This document shows positions 63,922-64,000 of a stretch of 64,000 bases of DNA, one piece after another. Position numbers and translations under genes: made by a program. Each line of letters begins with the position of its first letter. Position 1 is the stretch's first letter. Source of the stretch: Caulobacter sp. (GTDB taxonomy: Bacteria > Pseudomonadota > Alphaproteobacteria > Caulobacterales > Caulobacteraceae); assembly GCA_021741355.1 (NCBI GenBank), contig JAIOXZ010000014.1:33250-97249 (forward strand). Reading direction: 5' to 3'. The notes under the pieces were generated by a model. The model made no database searches and had not been told where the DNA came from. It worked only from the letters and a program-made list of their open reading frames with translations.

Positions 63922-64000
63922 ATGTCGGTGAAGGGCACGGGTCAGCTTGGCTTTGGCGAGGTCGGTGCTGGTCGGCGGGGCGGAAGCGCGGCGCTGGAGC
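63922..64000 (+). CDS. Probable IS transposase N terminus (truncated by the window edge)
   Basis: Only 26 codons are visible: MSVKGTGQLGFGEVGAGRRGG and onwards. The QL-x-F-x-E/D start followed by a basic run resembles the N terminus of IS5-family transposases (such as QLTFADSEFSSKRR in IS5). The preceding 60 bases (from about 63868, GGGACCGTTGCGTAATTCGC) would then hold the left inverted repeat and promoter. The right end lies outside the window, so neither repeat nor target duplication can be checked. Confidence 0.45.
   Translation, partial: MSVKGTGQLGFGEVGAGRRGGSAALE

Overview
The window is high-GC chromosomal DNA from an alphaproteobacterium, most likely of the Caulobacteraceae (Caulobacter/Phenylobacterium/Brevundimonas group). 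The evidence is the rplU-rpmA-obgE-proB-proA-nadD-rsfS-rlmH-envC-ctpA block, the hisS-hisZ-hisG order, several TonB-dependent receptors, SapC and Caulobacter-type promoters (TTGAC-like / GCTATA-like). Genus is inferred from gene content only; no tRNA, rRNA, CRISPR array or prophage was seen.

Layout. 1-9.7 kb: minus-strand housekeeping block (C-terminal protease CtpA, EnvC-like factor, RlmH, RsfS, NadD, ProA, ProB, a secreted protein, ObgE, a GNAT enzyme, bL27, bL21) with one DsbA-like gene on the plus strand. 9.8-11.6 kb: a zinc-type operon (membrane permease plus His-rich CobW GTPase) behind a Zur-like palindrome. 11.8-17.5 kb: ExbD, a WD40 protein, a nitroreductase, MtgA with a long Glu-Pro repeat, and an ACE-like M2 peptidase. 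17.6-20.9 kb: two TadG-like vWA proteins, one carrying two inserted FCCH-like repeats. 21-31.6 kb: hybrid histidine kinase, 2OG oxygenase, OmpA lipoprotein, KefC/KefF pair, ScoAB, MsrA, GT39. 31.9-38.5 kb: TonB receptor, then agmatine deiminase (aguA) and N-carbamoylputrescine amidase (aguB), separated by a lower-GC three-gene cassette. 38.8-49.9 kb: GNAT, PAP2 phosphatase, a ZnuD-like receptor with a second Zur-like palindrome, MaoC hydratase, SapC, a hotdog protein, an MDR reductase, DsbD, Pgi. 50.05-53.8 kb: hisS-hisZ-hisG preceded by a short ORF with six His codons in seven and by competing hairpins. 53.9-64 kb: a probable structured RNA, a P-loop kinase-like protein, M13 peptidase, an SdpR-type repressor with a membrane partner, acyl-CoA ligase, PepSY and PCuAC proteins, a second KefB-type antiporter, and the probable left end of an insertion sequence.

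Main points. (1) The cassette between aguA and aguB is flanked by a 10-bp direct repeat. Removing one copy plus the cassette restores an aguA stop codon two bases before the aguB start, so it is an insertion caught at base resolution. It has no transposase and its three genes (one of the TIGR04255 family) have no known function; it is the best candidate here for an undescribed system. (2) The his leader looks like an attenuator governing a tRNA-synthetase/biosynthesis operon. (3) Two identical-architecture 15-bp palindromes tie the CobW operon and a receptor 30 kb away into one probable zinc regulon. (4) A multi-hairpin RNA with its own terminator follows hisG. (5) At least six families of palindromic intergenic repeats occur, mostly at gene ends.
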